Assembly (NCBI RefSeq): GCF_014642175.1
Contig: NZ_BMIL01000001.1
Coordinates: forward strand, 1-64,000
DNA length: 64,000 nt
Source: Pedobacter quisquiliarum
Lineage (GTDB): Bacteria; Bacteroidota; Bacteroidia; Sphingobacteriales; Sphingobacteriaceae
Direction of reading: 5' to 3'
Every line of letters begins with the position of its first letter. Position 1 is the stretch's first letter. The translations under genes and the position numbers were made by a program. The notes under the pieces were generated by a model, which was not told the DNA's origin, did no database searches, and saw only the letters and a list, made by a program, of their open reading frames with translations. This document shows, in pieces, positions 34,974-44,372 of this stretch.

Positions 34974-37760
34974 ATGGATTACCAATTCAAAGAGATAGAA
35001 AAAAAGTGGCAGGGCTTCTGGGCAGAAAATCAAACCTTTAAGGCAGAACAAACTTCTGAAAAGCCAAAGTTTTATGTTTTAGACATGTTCCCATATCCAT
35101 CTGGTGCCGGACTACATGTTGGACATCCACTTGGATATATCGCTTCAGATATATTTTCCAGATATAAGCGACTAAAAGGCTTTAACGTTTTACATCCAAT
35201 GGGGTACGACTCCTTTGGTTTGCCTGCAGAACAATATGCAATACAAACCGGACAACATCCGGCATTAACCACTGAACAAAACATCAGCACTTACCGCAGA
35301 CAGCTTGACCAGATCGGCTTCTCGTTCGACTGGAGTAAGGAAGTGCGTACCAGCGAGCCATCTTACTATAAGTGGACGCAGTGGATTTTCATGCAGCTGT
35401 TTGATGCCTGGTACAACCAGGAAACAGATCGTGCGGAAAATATCAGCACATTAGTTGAAAAGTTTGAGACCTCCGGCACTGCGGGAATCAAAGCCGCTGC
35501 GGATGAAGATGTGCTAAGCTTTGATGCTACTGAATGGGCAGCGATGTCTGCAGAAGCCAAGCAAACGGAATTGCTAAAGTACCGCCTTACCTACCTTAGA
35601 GAAAGCACGGTAAACTGGTGTGCAGCGCTTGGAACGGTACTCGCCAATGATGAGGTTATTGGCGGCTATTCGGAGCGTGGCGGTCACCCGGTAGAGCAGA
35701 AAAAAATGATGCAGTGGAGCATGCGTATCTCTGCTTATGCAGAACGCTTGCTACAAGGACTGAATACGGTAGATTTCCCGGAGCCGGTAAAAGAAATGCA
35801 GCGCAACTGGATCGGCAAGAGTGTTGGTGCCAGTGTGAAGTTCCCAATTGAAAATCATGCCGGACATATCGAAGTATTCACCACGCGTGTGGATACCATT
35901 TATGGCGTTTCCTTTCTGGTGCTTGCGCCGGAGCATGAGTTGGTTGCAGAACTGACTACGCCGGAGCAGAAAGAAGCAGTTGAAAACTACATTGCGCAAA
36001 CCCGCAAGAAGTCTGAACTGGACCGTATGGCCGACACCAAAACGGTTTCTGGTGCTTTCACCGGAAGCTATGTGCTCAATCCAGTGAGCGGCGAGCGTGT
36101 ACAACTCTGGATTGCAGATTATGTGCTTGCTGGCTACGGAACGGGTGCAGTGATGGGCGTGCCAAGCGGTGATCAACGCGACTGGTTATTTGCAACACAC
36201 TTTGGCTTGCCAATCGTTCAGATTCTTGATCAGCAAGCCGACCTGGATAAACAAGCTGATCCAACGAAAGAAGGTCAGTACATCAATTCCGGCATCATCA
36301 ACGGTATGGGCTATAAAGAAGCCATAGAAACCTTGAACAAATGGCTTGAAGTTGGGAAGTTTGGTAAAGCTAAAATCAACTACCGTATGCGTGATGCGAT
36401 CTTTGGTCGTCAGCGCTACTGGGGTGAGCCAATCCCGGTTTACTTCAAAGAAGGTATTCCTTACCTGATTAAAGAAGAAGAGCTTCCTTTATTATTGCCT
36501 GAAGTAGATAAATATCTACCTACAGAAACTGGAGAGCCACCATTGGGCCGTGCCACGAACTGGAGCTACGAGCAGCAGTATGAATACGAGTTGAGCACCA
36601 TGCCAGGTTGGGCAGGGTCTAGCTGGTACTGGTACCGTTACATGGATTCTAAGAACGAGAGTGCTTTTGCGTCTGCAGAAGCAATTGAATACTGGCAAGA
36701 TGTGGATCTGTATATTGGCGGTGCAGAGCACGCCACTGGTCACCTGTTATATAGCAGATTCTGGAACAAGTTCCTGAAAGATCTTGGTTATGTAAAACAG
36801 GAAGAGCCATTCAAGAAGTTAATTAATCAGGGCATGATCCAGGGCCGCAGTAACTTCGTTTACCGCGTGATGGATGAAAATGGTAAATCAACCAATACGC
36901 TGGTTTCTCACGGACTTAAAAACGACTATAAAACCACAGCACTACACGTAGATGTGAACATCGTAGATAATGAGGTGCTGAACATCGAGAAGTTTAAAGC
37001 TTTCCGTCCGGAGTTTGCAAATGCAGAATTCATTCTTGAAAATGGTAAGTACATCTGTGGGGTAGAGGTTGAAAAGATGTCTAAATCCAAGTTCAATGTA
37101 GTAAACCCTGATGTGCTGATTGAAAACTACGGCGCAGACACCTTAAGGATGTATGAAATGTTCTTAGGACCGCTGGAACAGAGTAAGCCATGGAACACCA
37201 ACGGTATAGAAGGTGTATTCAAGTTTTTAAGGAAGTTCTGGAGATTGTTCCATAACGATGCCTGGGCATTCCAGGTGAGTGATGTTGAGCCGACCAAAGC
37301 AGAGCTTAAGGCATTGCATAAGATTATTAAAAAGGTGCAGGATGATATTGAGCGTTTCTCATTCAATACCTCTGTGTCCAGCTTTATGATTGCTGTTAAT
37401 GAACTTACAGATCTTAAGTCAAACAACAAACAGGTCTTGCAGGATATGGTGATTGTGCTATCTGCTTATGCGCCGCACATATGTGAAGAACTTTGGACCT
37501 TGTTAGGCAATGAACCAGGTACCTTATCCTATGCGGCTTATCCGGTATTTAACCCGGAATACCTGGTTGAAGATGAGATCAGTTATCCCGTTTCTGTGAA
37601 TGGAAAAACACGTATGAACCTGAGTATCAGTTCAACAATGGAAGCGCAGGAAATAGAAGCTTTGGTGTTGGCCAATGAGCAGGTGCAGAAATATCTTGAT
37701 GGTAAATCACCGAAAAAGGTGATTGTTGTTAAAGGTAGAATTGTGAATATTGTTGTTTAA
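34974..37760 (+). CDS. leuS: Leucine--tRNA ligase
   Basis: This 928-residue class I aminoacyl-tRNA synthetase charges tRNA-Leu. The HIGH motif appears as [13 protein letters not shown] near residues 39-51 and the KMSKS loop is at 701-705. The CP1 editing domain is present ([35 protein letters not shown]). A segment of about 70 residues near 150-220 before the zinc-like region is longer than in E. coli LeuRS. A TAATTTCG word 32 bases ahead may be a variant promoter box. Confidence 0.97.
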   Translation: MDYQFKEIEKKWQGFWAENQTFKAEQTSEKPKFYVLDMFPYPSGAGLHVGHPLGYIASDIFSRYKRLKGFNVLHPMGYDSFGLPAEQYAIQTGQHPALTTEQNISTYRRQLDQIGFSFDWSKEVRTSEPSYYKWTQWIFMQLFDAWYNQETDRAENISTLVEKFETSGTAGIKAAADEDVLSFDATEWAAMSAEAKQTELLKYRLTYLRESTVNWCAALGTVLANDEVIGGYSERGGHPVEQKKMMQWSMRISAYAERLLQGLNTVDFPEPVKEMQRNWIGKSVGASVKFPIENHAGHIEVFTTRVDTIYGVSFLVLAPEHELVAELTTPEQKEAVENYIAQTRKKSELDRMADTKTVSGAFTGSYVLNPVSGERVQLWIADYVLAGYGTGAVMGVPSGDQRDWLFATHFGLPIVQILDQQADLDKQADPTKEGQYINSGIINGMGYKEAIETLNKWLEVGKFGKAKINYRMRDAIFGRQRYWGEPIPVYFKEGIPYLIKEEELPLLLPEVDKYLPTETGEPPLGRATNWSYEQQYEYELSTMPGWAGSSWYWYRYMDSKNESAFASAEAIEYWQDVDLYIGGAEHATGHLLYSRFWNKFLKDLGYVKQEEPFKKLINQGMIQGRSNFVYRVMDENGKSTNTLVSHGLKNDYKTTALHVDVNIVDNEVLNIEKFKAFRPEFANAEFILENGKYICGVEVEKMSKSKFNVVNPDVLIENYGADTLRMYEMFLGPLEQSKPWNTNGIEGVFKFLRKFWRLFHNDAWAFQVSDVEPTKAELKALHKIIKKVQDDIERFSFNTSVSSFMIAVNELTDLKSNNKQVLQDMVIVLSAYAPHICEELWTLLGNEPGTLSYAAYPVFNPEYLVEDEISYPVSVNGKTRMNLSISSTMEAQEIEALVLANEQVQKYLDGKSPKKVIVVKGRIVNIVV

Positions 37761-37761
37761 C

Positions 37762-37804
37762 AAACACTAGTTAACATAGTTATTAACATTTTATGTTAAT
37801 AACC
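37762..37804 (+). repeat. 43-bp repeat, copy 1, with internal inverted repeat
   Basis: This copy lies directly after the leuS stop. It contains a perfect 10-bp inverted repeat GTTATTAACA / TGTTAATAAC around a TTTTA spacer (37779-37803). It is 37/43 identical to copy 2 at 37920-37962, same orientation. Confidence 0.75.
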
Positions 37805-37805
37805 T

Positions 37806-37842
37806 AAACGCCGCATTTTTAAGGAATGCGGCGTTTCTTTTT
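37806..37842. terminator. Bidirectional terminator between leuS and the phosphatase gene
   Basis: A 12-bp perfect stem (AAACGCCGCATT / AATGCGGCGTTT) is followed by CTTTTTT. It ends leuS; its A-rich other side is weak, so its effect on the minus strand is uncertain. Confidence 0.8.
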
Positions 37843-37919
37843 TCATACTTTCTGGGGCATTCGATTGAGGCTTGTCAACATACATTCCACAGCTTGTACA
37901 CACGAGTTTACATGGTTGT

Positions 37920-37962
37920 AAACACTAGTTAACAGGGTTACTAACATAATTTGTTAATAACC
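37920..37962 (+). repeat. 43-bp repeat, copy 2
   Basis: This second copy of the leuS-side repeat is 158 bases on. Its inverted repeat is GTTACTAACA / TGTTAATAAC with a TAATT spacer and one mismatch. It ends 20 bases before the stop codon of the convergent phosphatase gene. Confidence 0.75.
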
Positions 37963-37982
37963 ATTAAGGGTGTTTTCAGGGA

Positions 37983-39272
37983 TTATTTAGGGATTAGTGC
38001 CTGATTTCCAGTATCATCAACCTTAAAAAGCTTACGCTGATGGATCATTATGCCCTTGGTTTTTCCACTAAACTTCTGCTGACCGTGTTTTAAATCTATT
38101 TTGATCACACGGCCCTCGTATTCTGAGTTAATGTCGCCAACAATGCTATGGCCGACAAAGATTTTGGAACCTTTGTAGAATTGGAGTACTTGTTCCAGCT
38201 CTTGCTGGCTTTGTGCTTGTGGAATGGGTTTAAATGGTGCCCTGTAGAAGTATTGTATTTTATAGAAGATGTTCATGGAAAGGGTGCGATCCCAGTAGGG
38301 GCTATGATTGGATTTCAGCACCAGAAAGGCCTTGCGGTCTAGTTCATCGGCTTCAGGATTCTGGCCGTAATATTTTCTGGCAATGGCGTTAATCATGTTT
38401 TGGGTGATGCCTTCCTCAACAAGCACTTTATTCAAGCCTGCATGGACGAAGATGTAGCCACCGATATTTTCCATCACGTGTTTACTGCGAAGCCACTTTC
38501 CGATCACGGTATGTTCACCGTAGAGGTATTCGTTTGCCTGATCCCAGTCGGTTTGCCGACTAATTTGCCTGGCCACTTCCCGATATTTGTATTGTGCATA
38601 GGAAGTGTTGCCATACATGTTGAGGATTTCATGATTGCCCAGGATGTAGTGTACTGCTCCACCTGCTGCGGCAGCCTGGTACTCGAGGTGATAGATTAAC
38701 CACAGCACCGCCGGTACATGATGGCCCCGGTCAACGAAGTCGCCGTTTAGCACCAGAAGCCCCTTGCCAAAGGTCCAGCGAAAGTCCTTGTTCATCACAC
38801 CAGTCTTAACCAGGAAACTGTAGAATCCATTAAAGTTCCCTTCGATATCTGAGATTGCGATCAGCTTTTCCGGCATCGCCGAAGTTTCAGGGTATACTAG
38901 TGGCTTTTCTTGAATTTTAACCCTGAAGGTGTCGAGGTCTTCATTATTCACCCTTACCAGCACCGTTCTGCTGCTATCGAGAAGCTGCCGCTCCAACCTG
39001 TTCTTCGCGGTAACCTGATATACAGTGTCACCGATTATATACGGGCCGTCAATACCATCGAGTCTGGTTTCCACAGCACCGTTTGTTTTAAATCCAAAAG
39101 CCCTGTCCTTTTGCCAAAGTGCATTTAGTCCTGACCAGGAGAAGCTGTACTGTCCGGTTTTTTCATCGATGTTGCTGTGCCCATAGAATAATGTGGTGAG
39201 TACCCAATATGCAATTCCAAGGATTATGGCTCCAAATAGGAGCTTCTTTAAGAGGCGCGCTGTTTTCTTCAT
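37983..39272 (-). CDS. Membrane-anchored PPP-like metallophosphoesterase
   Basis: This is a 429-residue protein with an N-terminal membrane anchor (about 11-30) and a beta-rich region (about 35-130). A calcineurin-type phosphatase domain follows, with motifs GDFVDRG (177-183), GNHE (212-215) and FVHAGLN. The first motif, normally GDxHG, reads SDIEGN (141-146), so the usual His metal ligand is Glu144. The other ligands are kept, so activity with altered metal preference is possible. The substrate may be a phosphoprotein or a small phosphate ester. It is the last gene of the minus-strand run, 112 bases after the Omp85 gene. Confidence 0.85.
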   Translation of the reverse strand: MKKTARLLKKLLFGAIILGIAYWVLTTLFYGHSNIDEKTGQYSFSWSGLNALWQKDRAFGFKTNGAVETRLDGIDGPYIIGDTVYQVTAKNRLERQLLDSSRTVLVRVNNEDLDTFRVKIQEKPLVYPETSAMPEKLIAISDIEGNFNGFYSFLVKTGVMNKDFRWTFGKGLLVLNGDFVDRGHHVPAVLWLIYHLEYQAAAAGGAVHYILGNHEILNMYGNTSYAQYKYREVARQISRQTDWDQANEYLYGEHTVIGKWLRSKHVMENIGGYIFVHAGLNKVLVEEGITQNMINAIARKYYGQNPEADELDRKAFLVLKSNHSPYWDRTLSMNIFYKIQYFYRAPFKPIPQAQSQQELEQVLQFYKGSKIFVGHSIVGDINSEYEGRVIKIDLKHGQQKFSGKTKGIMIHQRKLFKVDDTGNQALIPK

Positions 39273-39384
39273 TGAATCTGCTGCTGTTGATATTGGACCG
39301 GCACCAGGAACTTTCGTTACATGGAATGCTTAGGAAATCTATGCCTAGTCATTCGCGAGCAGCAAATTGTTGCATAACCCATGC

Positions 39385-41946
39385 TTAAAATGAAAATCCA
39401 ACGGAGATGTAAGGCAGTGCACCTTCCTTAGAAAAGCCGACCGTTCCCTGGATCAGGATCAACTCCGCAGGTCGCACATATAAGCCGCCACCATAGCCAT
39501 CATGCCATGTTGAAGAGGATTTTCCCGGTTCCCAGACCCGACCGATATCATTAAAGGCAATCAAACCGACCTCACCCGGTGTGATGTAGGAGGTGAAATC
39601 AAACAGTTTCAGCCGGACATCCAGGTTGTAGTAAAATGCCGATTTGCCGGTGAAACGGTTGCTGTGGAAGCCTCTCAAATTACTGGCACCACCCAGTTGC
39701 ATGCGTTGGAAGAAGGTGGGCTCCCCAAAGGTTGTACCTGCACCAATGCGATTGGCGAGCACCAGACCGGAATTGCCAGGGTTCAGGTAGAACCTGAATT
39801 CAGAGCGTAAATAGCCATAAAGATCCTTTTCTTCGCCAATTTGTTGCTTGCCGCTAATAGCTGTTTGCCAGTAAATACCTTTGGTGGGGATGGCATGGTT
39901 GTTCCGAGTATCATAGGTGATTAAACCAATCAACCCGGCATAGAAGCGGTTGTTAAATACATTCTGTGCAGGATTTAGCTGGTTGTATTCACCAAGGAAA
40001 CGTTCCTGGTTGCGTGCTGAGTTACTGCTGTAAAACGCTGTTGAAAGTCCTCCTTCTAAGGTTAGGTTTCTGGCAACTTCCCGCTTCAGCTTGATGTCTG
40101 CATTCAGGTAGTCATAGCGGTTCCGGTAATAGGAAATCTCCCGGATACCCTCATCTTCAAAGCGGGTATCATTACCAAGTCCAAAGAAATTGCTTTGATT
40201 GTTTGGACCCAGGTAATCCAAGTCAATTTTAAGGTCGTTTTTTCCAATTACTTCTTTGAAGTCGCCAGCGTAGGTGAGGTGAAAAGATTGCCTGCCGGTG
40301 GAGTAGTTTACCCAGAATTCATTATGGAAAGCATAAGGTGTCTTGCGAAAACCTTGTTTCTGGTAGATCATTCCGACACCTGGCTGAAAGCCACGGTCTA
40401 TGCTGTAGTTTAGCCTGAACAAGGGACCGAACTGGTCGAACATAAAACTCCTTTTATCAAAGGCATTCACAAGGGTATCATTTGCAAGCTTCAGTTTTGC
40501 GTAGCCCTTCGTCGGCAGCTGGTTTTGCTCATCAAGCCGGTCGTATATGAAAGGCTTTTTACCGCCGCGCAGGCTTTCTGCAATTGCAAACTTGTCATTA
40601 CCTGCACCGCCTATGAATCTGATCCGGATGGGGGAGGTTGTGTTGCCTGTGACTTCAAACTGGTCATCACCACCAAAACCATACAGCCTAATCTCCTTCG
40701 TTTCGCCTGCCTTGAAGGTTCTTTGGAAGACGTCTCGGCCTATCGTATTGTCCTTTTTGATGTTCTCAATTTTAACTTCCAGGTCACCATTCTGCAGGTG
40801 ATTTAAGCTAAAATGCTCCGGCTTGTCAGATGCAGGAATATCAACCGTCATTGACAGGAATCTATAATATTCCAAAGCAATTTGTTCCAGGTTTTGAATG
40901 CGCCCGTTTAGGTTTGTACTGATCTCGGCAGCATTCTGGCTCTTAATTTCAGGCGGCATTAAGCTTAGGGCTTGGTTAACGAGCTCTGGACTAAGTTTTT
41001 GTTGCACATACTTAATCTCCTCACGCCAGTCTGCCTCGCTTAAGCTGGTCATGAAGTAGCGGTCAAAATACCGGTTGTTAAAGTTCCAGGTCTTTACATC
41101 GCGGATCTCCGGTGAATAGGGTTGGAGGTTTGCTTTCAACCATTGGTGCGATAATACCCAGGGTAGAATGCCACTGGTTTTATAGAATACTTTATCCCGA
41201 TCCCGTGGGATGGGAATGTAGGTCGTTACGCCGCCTTTCTTTTCTTTAGCCCAGCGCCAGTTGTCTTCATGGCGGTCCCAGTCGCCCACCACGAAGTCCA
41301 GTAGTCTGGCCCTAAGCGTAAGTTTCTGGTTGCTAATGTGATCATTATCCTCCTGCAATTCAGATTGTACCTTTTCCGTGTTATCCGTATCATCAAACTG
41401 TAAGGGTTCACGTTCCTCAAAGAGGTAGGCGGCATTAGCAAATTCTTCGCGGTACGTGTCGAGGCCAGGGTCATCACCTACATAGACGATCTCTGGATTT
41501 GCATGTGGAATCTTCAGGGCGGCAGCAAGGGGTGGAACGATCAAGGCACCGAAGGGGTGACCTGTAGATACCTGATCCTGTACAATATCTTTTGCGATGG
41601 TTTTCTTCAGCCCTTCGGGTAATGCGCGGTCCGGGTATTTTTGAATGGTGCGGAGTACCCATTCTTTGCCTGCTGGATCAACGAAACGTATGGACTTCGT
41701 TTGATTGCCACCACCGAGTTTCACAATCTTCAATCCACCTCTTTCCTTTTGAATATTCAGCACCCGGAGTTTTACCGGTGTTGCCCAGAGGCGACGATAG
41801 TTCTCTCCAAAAAACTTGCGGTGCAAAGGACTCACGCCGTCATACTCAGGGGCAATGGCTTTGATGATAAAGGGCTCGGGGTTATACTGCTGACCGAGGC
41901 TGAGCAGGGGTGAAAGCAGGCAGAAGAATAGTAGATATCGTTTCAT
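39385..41946 (-). CDS. BamA/TamA-type outer membrane barrel with N-terminal atypical kinase-like domain
   Basis: This is an 853-residue exported protein with a signal peptide ending near Gln19-Gln20. Residues 60-300 look like a divergent kinase fold. A lysine-rich N-lobe-like part (GKEWVLRTIQKYP) leads to LLDFVVGDWDRHEDNW (215-230), resembling the DRHxxN catalytic loop of HipA, FAM20 or PI4K-type kinases, and then IPRDRDKVF (246-254), like their metal-binding DxD. Residues 420-455 hold two RTX-like turns (GFGGDDQFEV, GGAGNDKFAI). The C-terminal part from about 480 is an Omp85/surface-antigen barrel (GGASNLRGF, ISVGFSF end with terminal Phe). It is 11 bases after the GAF gene. The barrel assignment is solid; the kinase assignment is my inference. 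Confidence 0.85.
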   Translation of the reverse strand: MKRYLLFFCLLSPLLSLGQQYNPEPFIIKAIAPEYDGVSPLHRKFFGENYRRLWATPVKLRVLNIQKERGGLKIVKLGGGNQTKSIRFVDPAGKEWVLRTIQKYPDRALPEGLKKTIAKDIVQDQVSTGHPFGALIVPPLAAALKIPHANPEIVYVGDDPGLDTYREEFANAAYLFEEREPLQFDDTDNTEKVQSELQEDNDHISNQKLTLRARLLDFVVGDWDRHEDNWRWAKEKKGGVTTYIPIPRDRDKVFYKTSGILPWVLSHQWLKANLQPYSPEIRDVKTWNFNNRYFDRYFMTSLSEADWREEIKYVQQKLSPELVNQALSLMPPEIKSQNAAEISTNLNGRIQNLEQIALEYYRFLSMTVDIPASDKPEHFSLNHLQNGDLEVKIENIKKDNTIGRDVFQRTFKAGETKEIRLYGFGGDDQFEVTGNTTSPIRIRFIGGAGNDKFAIAESLRGGKKPFIYDRLDEQNQLPTKGYAKLKLANDTLVNAFDKRSFMFDQFGPLFRLNYSIDRGFQPGVGMIYQKQGFRKTPYAFHNEFWVNYSTGRQSFHLTYAGDFKEVIGKNDLKIDLDYLGPNNQSNFFGLGNDTRFEDEGIREISYYRNRYDYLNADIKLKREVARNLTLEGGLSTAFYSSNSARNQERFLGEYNQLNPAQNVFNNRFYAGLIGLITYDTRNNHAIPTKGIYWQTAISGKQQIGEEKDLYGYLRSEFRFYLNPGNSGLVLANRIGAGTTFGEPTFFQRMQLGGASNLRGFHSNRFTGKSAFYYNLDVRLKLFDFTSYITPGEVGLIAFNDIGRVWEPGKSSSTWHDGYGGGLYVRPAELILIQGTVGFSKEGALPYISVGFSF

Positions 41947-41957
41947 AGATAATGTTT

Positions 41958-44324
41958 TTAGTTGGGCAAACCTTCCAGATTCAGACTTACCCGTAATGCT
42001 TTCAGTCCTTCTACGCCTTGTAGTTCCTCAATTTCGAGAAATTCAACGTCGGATTTCAGCACCTGCTGTGTGGCCAGAATGTTGAAATAGTTTAAGTACT
42101 CATCAGCCTCCCACTTATTCATATAAACAATCGCAATCTTCCCTGGTTGTGTTAATCGTTCATCTGTAAACTTAATGTGTGCCTTATCAATGCGTTTCTT
42201 CACCAGCTGGTACCGGATATTGTAGCCGCCCTCTACATCAAAACGCTGTTCATCGGGTCTGAAGCTGATGTCAATGAGTTTCTCATGAACGAAAATCAGC
42301 TGTGTGGTTTGTAAAGGTATTGGCAGGCTTGGCATCAGGTTATGCGCGGCACGGGCAATGTTTGCTACCGCTGCAAGGTGCTTGAACCGGAAAACCTGTA
42401 GCAGGTCGGCTGACATCACCCTGTCGGGTGCGATGGACTGCCCCAGGTAAATGTCGAACTCCACACCATCCGTTCTGAACTTCTCGAAGTAACATGGGAA
42501 AGTGCTTTGTATCTCTACATTGAACTCGTCGAGCATGGCATTGATGCTGCGGTTCAACGTTTGCATGCTGTTCTCATATAGATTTCGATTCTCAAACAGC
42601 GGCCCATTTACGGCAGTCTGTTCAAAGTAGTGATCTATGATGTGCCTGATTTCAGGCTTGGCTTCTTTCAACAGGCGTAGATAGGGTGGAAGTTGGCGGG
42701 TCAGATAATCTTCAATTCTGATGATCTGCCGGTCACTGAGGTGTGTTTCTTTCTTGTAGTTCCATACCTGTTCCTGATCAGGCAGGTTCTGCATGACATC
42801 CGTTTTCGTGGCTTCCTTAATCTGCAGAAAGGTTTTTTCCAGCAGGTTGAAGTGTGTATTCAGATCCTTCCGAATGGCGAGATTGCGCGACACACTGGAA
42901 TCTTTCATGTCTATCGCAGCATAGAAAGGTTGCACATCTTTGAATACGATCGGCTCTATGGGCAGGTCCTTTTCCTTGCATTCAAACCGCAGGTAGTTGT
43001 ATGCTGCTTCATTGAAGCGCCATTGTACCGCCGGTTGAATAGCCGTAAACTTGCTCGTAATCACTTTTGTGATCTCATTATTGAAGTCGGCAGCGATGTT
43101 GTGGTACAACTGCGCCAATAAGGGAAATGCTGCTTCAATTTTTGATAGTGTTTTTGTTGTCAGATACCTTGGGTTCTTGGCATATACCTCCAGGCACCCA
43201 ACAAGTTTGCCGCTGTAGTATAGGGGAAACAAGGCATAGGAGCGGATGCCACTTTTATTCAGAAGCTTTAAAATTGGGTACTTCTGTTTTTCCTGTTCAA
43301 GGATTTCCGGAAAAATAAGCGTGCGCGGCTTGGTTAGGTAATCTTCCAGGAGCCGCCTGGCATAAGCAGCGCTTTCCTGCTGATTCACATAGGTGAGCAA
43401 AATACTCTTGAAGCTGGAATGATCATCAAGTAGCGTGCGGCCACTCAGTGTGATATAGGGTAAGATGCCAAATTCCAGGGCATTGGTTCCGGCTATGGTT
43501 TTCAGGGCTTTGGATATACCCTTGTCATAACTTCCGGTCGCACATTCATTGTGTGCAATGATGACATCCCTGATGGACTGCAGTGCATGGCTAGCTGTAA
43601 CGTCAACCATTTCCACAACTGCAAAGCCTTCTAAGCGAAAGTTCTTCGGAGGTAGTAGCCTTTCCAATAAGCGGAGCGTATTTTCTTCAACCTGAAGGTT
43701 ATCCTTGAAGTTATCGACATCCAGCTTCGGCATCTCCATGTCGGTATGGATCCTGACGAAGCTCTGGTTAATGTGCAGTTGGTAATACTTCAATAACTGT
43801 GTTTTAGGATCTACAAGCGTCTTAATGGTGAAGTTCCAGCCAGTTAAGGAAAAGTCGTAATACTGTTCCAGCACGATGTTGTAGAAGGTCTTCAATACAC
43901 TGTCGCGCATTTCATGCAACGCTGGCAGGTTTAACCCCGGCTTCAACTCCTTACTCAAGGGGTCAATCAGCACAGCATAAAATGCTGGTGTTCCGAAATA
44001 GAAGGTGCCGGTTAGTGGTGCAGACAATGCCCAGAGGTGTTCCGTTTCCTCCGCCAGGATTGGCGACAAGGAGGTATAGATCAGCTCAAAAAGTGAGGTA
44101 TATTGGTTAAGGTTGTTCGGGTTTATCGGCTGGTCCAGCTCCGGATACTTCTTAAACTGCTCAAGGATATAGGTAAACATTTTCTGCTTGGCCGTGGTTT
44201 CGGTCAGTATTCTTTTTTCAAGATGGCTGATGAAGGGTCGCAAGGAAAAAGTAGTTTCCACACCAAGGATTTCTGGTGTCAGTTCTGGATATCGCCTGGT
44301 TAAATCAACCGTAAGTGCCTGCAT
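41958..44324 (-). CDS. Large GAF-domain protein with weak class III cyclase-like motifs
   Basis: This is a 788-residue soluble protein. A GAF-like domain is seen at about 320-410 (LLNKSGIRSYALFPLYYSGKLVGCLEVYAKNP). Downstream are FYAAIDMKDSSVSR (467-480), CYFEKFRTDGVEFDIYLG (611-628) and later ERLTQPGKIAIVY. They occur in the order of the DIRGFT, KxxGD and ARLxxxAxPGxI blocks of class III nucleotidyl cyclases, but with about 100 extra residues between the first two. No family assignment beyond GAF is certain. It sits inside the phosphate-related run, 48 bases after the secreted phosphoesterase gene. Confidence 0.75.
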   Translation of the reverse strand: MQALTVDLTRRYPELTPEILGVETTFSLRPFISHLEKRILTETTAKQKMFTYILEQFKKYPELDQPINPNNLNQYTSLFELIYTSLSPILAEETEHLWALSAPLTGTFYFGTPAFYAVLIDPLSKELKPGLNLPALHEMRDSVLKTFYNIVLEQYYDFSLTGWNFTIKTLVDPKTQLLKYYQLHINQSFVRIHTDMEMPKLDVDNFKDNLQVEENTLRLLERLLPPKNFRLEGFAVVEMVDVTASHALQSIRDVIIAHNECATGSYDKGISKALKTIAGTNALEFGILPYITLSGRTLLDDHSSFKSILLTYVNQQESAAYARRLLEDYLTKPRTLIFPEILEQEKQKYPILKLLNKSGIRSYALFPLYYSGKLVGCLEVYAKNPRYLTTKTLSKIEAAFPLLAQLYHNIAADFNNEITKVITSKFTAIQPAVQWRFNEAAYNYLRFECKEKDLPIEPIVFKDVQPFYAAIDMKDSSVSRNLAIRKDLNTHFNLLEKTFLQIKEATKTDVMQNLPDQEQVWNYKKETHLSDRQIIRIEDYLTRQLPPYLRLLKEAKPEIRHIIDHYFEQTAVNGPLFENRNLYENSMQTLNRSINAMLDEFNVEIQSTFPCYFEKFRTDGVEFDIYLGQSIAPDRVMSADLLQVFRFKHLAAVANIARAAHNLMPSLPIPLQTTQLIFVHEKLIDISFRPDEQRFDVEGGYNIRYQLVKKRIDKAHIKFTDERLTQPGKIAIVYMNKWEADEYLNYFNILATQQVLKSDVEFLEIEELQGVEGLKALRVSLNLEGLPN

Positions 44325-44372
44325 TTATTAACGTGTTTAAACGGTCATCATTCCACCTGTTATGATAAAGAA

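Noticed and set aside
37841-37962. Replication origin suggested by TTGTACACA and TTCCACA words and AT-rich hairpins
   Set aside because: The words do not match the DnaA box TTATCCACA, there are only two, and neighbouring genes are not origin markers.
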